A stretch of 13,226 nucleotides of DNA from assembly GCA_964562575.1 (NCBI GenBank), contig CAZLTY010000128.1, positions 1-13,226 on the forward strand, given 5' to 3'. The notes under the pieces were generated by a model. That model was given only the letters and a program-made list of their open reading frames with translations. It was not told the origin of the DNA and did no database searches. The stretch is from SG8-4 sp964562575 (lineage in GTDB: Bacteria; Planctomycetota; Phycisphaerae; Sedimentisphaerales; Anaerobacaceae). Position 1 is the first letter of the stretch. Every line of letters starts with the position of its first letter. Shown in pieces: positions 13,191-13,226 of the stretch. The translations under genes and the position numbers were made by a program.

Positions 13191-13226
13191 GGATCACCGG
13201 AAAAGGGCGAGGGATTCTCTCTGCTC
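13191..13226 (+). other. MurJ reading frame continuing after the TGA
   Basis: Twelve codons in the same frame as the MurJ start, GSPEKGEGFSLL, with no frameshift, running to the window edge. They match the loop expected in planctomycete MurJ after the seventh helix, so the stop interrupts a once-intact gene and is not the natural end. Confidence 0.75.

Overview
The window reads as chromosomal DNA from a planctomycete, most likely class Phycisphaerae. This is inferred from gene families, not from a marker gene. The supporting families are a short conserved protein beginning MSDWEINKPLGQ, a GH10-like protein with a lineage-specific N-terminal domain, a methyltransferase-like domain fused to PQQ-type beta-propellers, and a pseudopilin fragment. 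The sequence is draft quality, with three 10-N gaps (961-970, 7626-7635, 10793-10802).

Left part (1-4991), all on the minus strand. From the promoter side it begins with a partner-switching pair: a STAS anti-anti-sigma factor and its HATPase anti-sigma kinase. A T7-lysozyme-like lipoprotein amidase and a small GAF-like protein of unknown role follow. After a 166-bp nested palindrome comes a second gene group: a GH10-like protein lacking both catalytic glutamates, a membrane-anchored helix-hairpin-helix protein and the truncated conserved protein at the left edge.

Middle (4992-5508) is a 517-bp divergent control region. It holds two good sigma70-type promoters facing outward, a 185-bp terminal-inverted-repeat element between them, and a 59-bp perfect-stem palindrome inside the predicted leader of the rightward gene. 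That palindrome is related to the one at 2592-2757.

Right part (5509-13226). A large exported methyltransferase-like/beta-propeller protein (5509-8800, broken by a gap) runs convergently towards a membrane zinc-ribbon protein and a Gfo/Idh/MocA-like oxidoreductase, both on the minus strand. Two near-identical copies of a 28-29 bp repeat flank the oxidoreductase gene, and the second copy abuts a pseudopilin gene fragment. A RodA/FtsW-type glycosyltransferase and the lipid II flippase MurJ follow on the plus strand, a peptidoglycan-building pair. MurJ is cut by an in-frame TGA, after which the same frame runs open to the window edge.

The strongest observations are: (i) the fold-back and gap in the GH10-like gene, where deleting exactly 62 bp restores one 511-residue frame; (ii) the MurJ in-frame stop; (iii) the catalytically empty GH10-like fold; and (iv) two palindromes sharing loop-flanking sequence with paired base changes in their stems. 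I found no CRISPR array, tRNA, rRNA, transposase or phage gene. I see no clear evidence of an entirely new multi-gene system.
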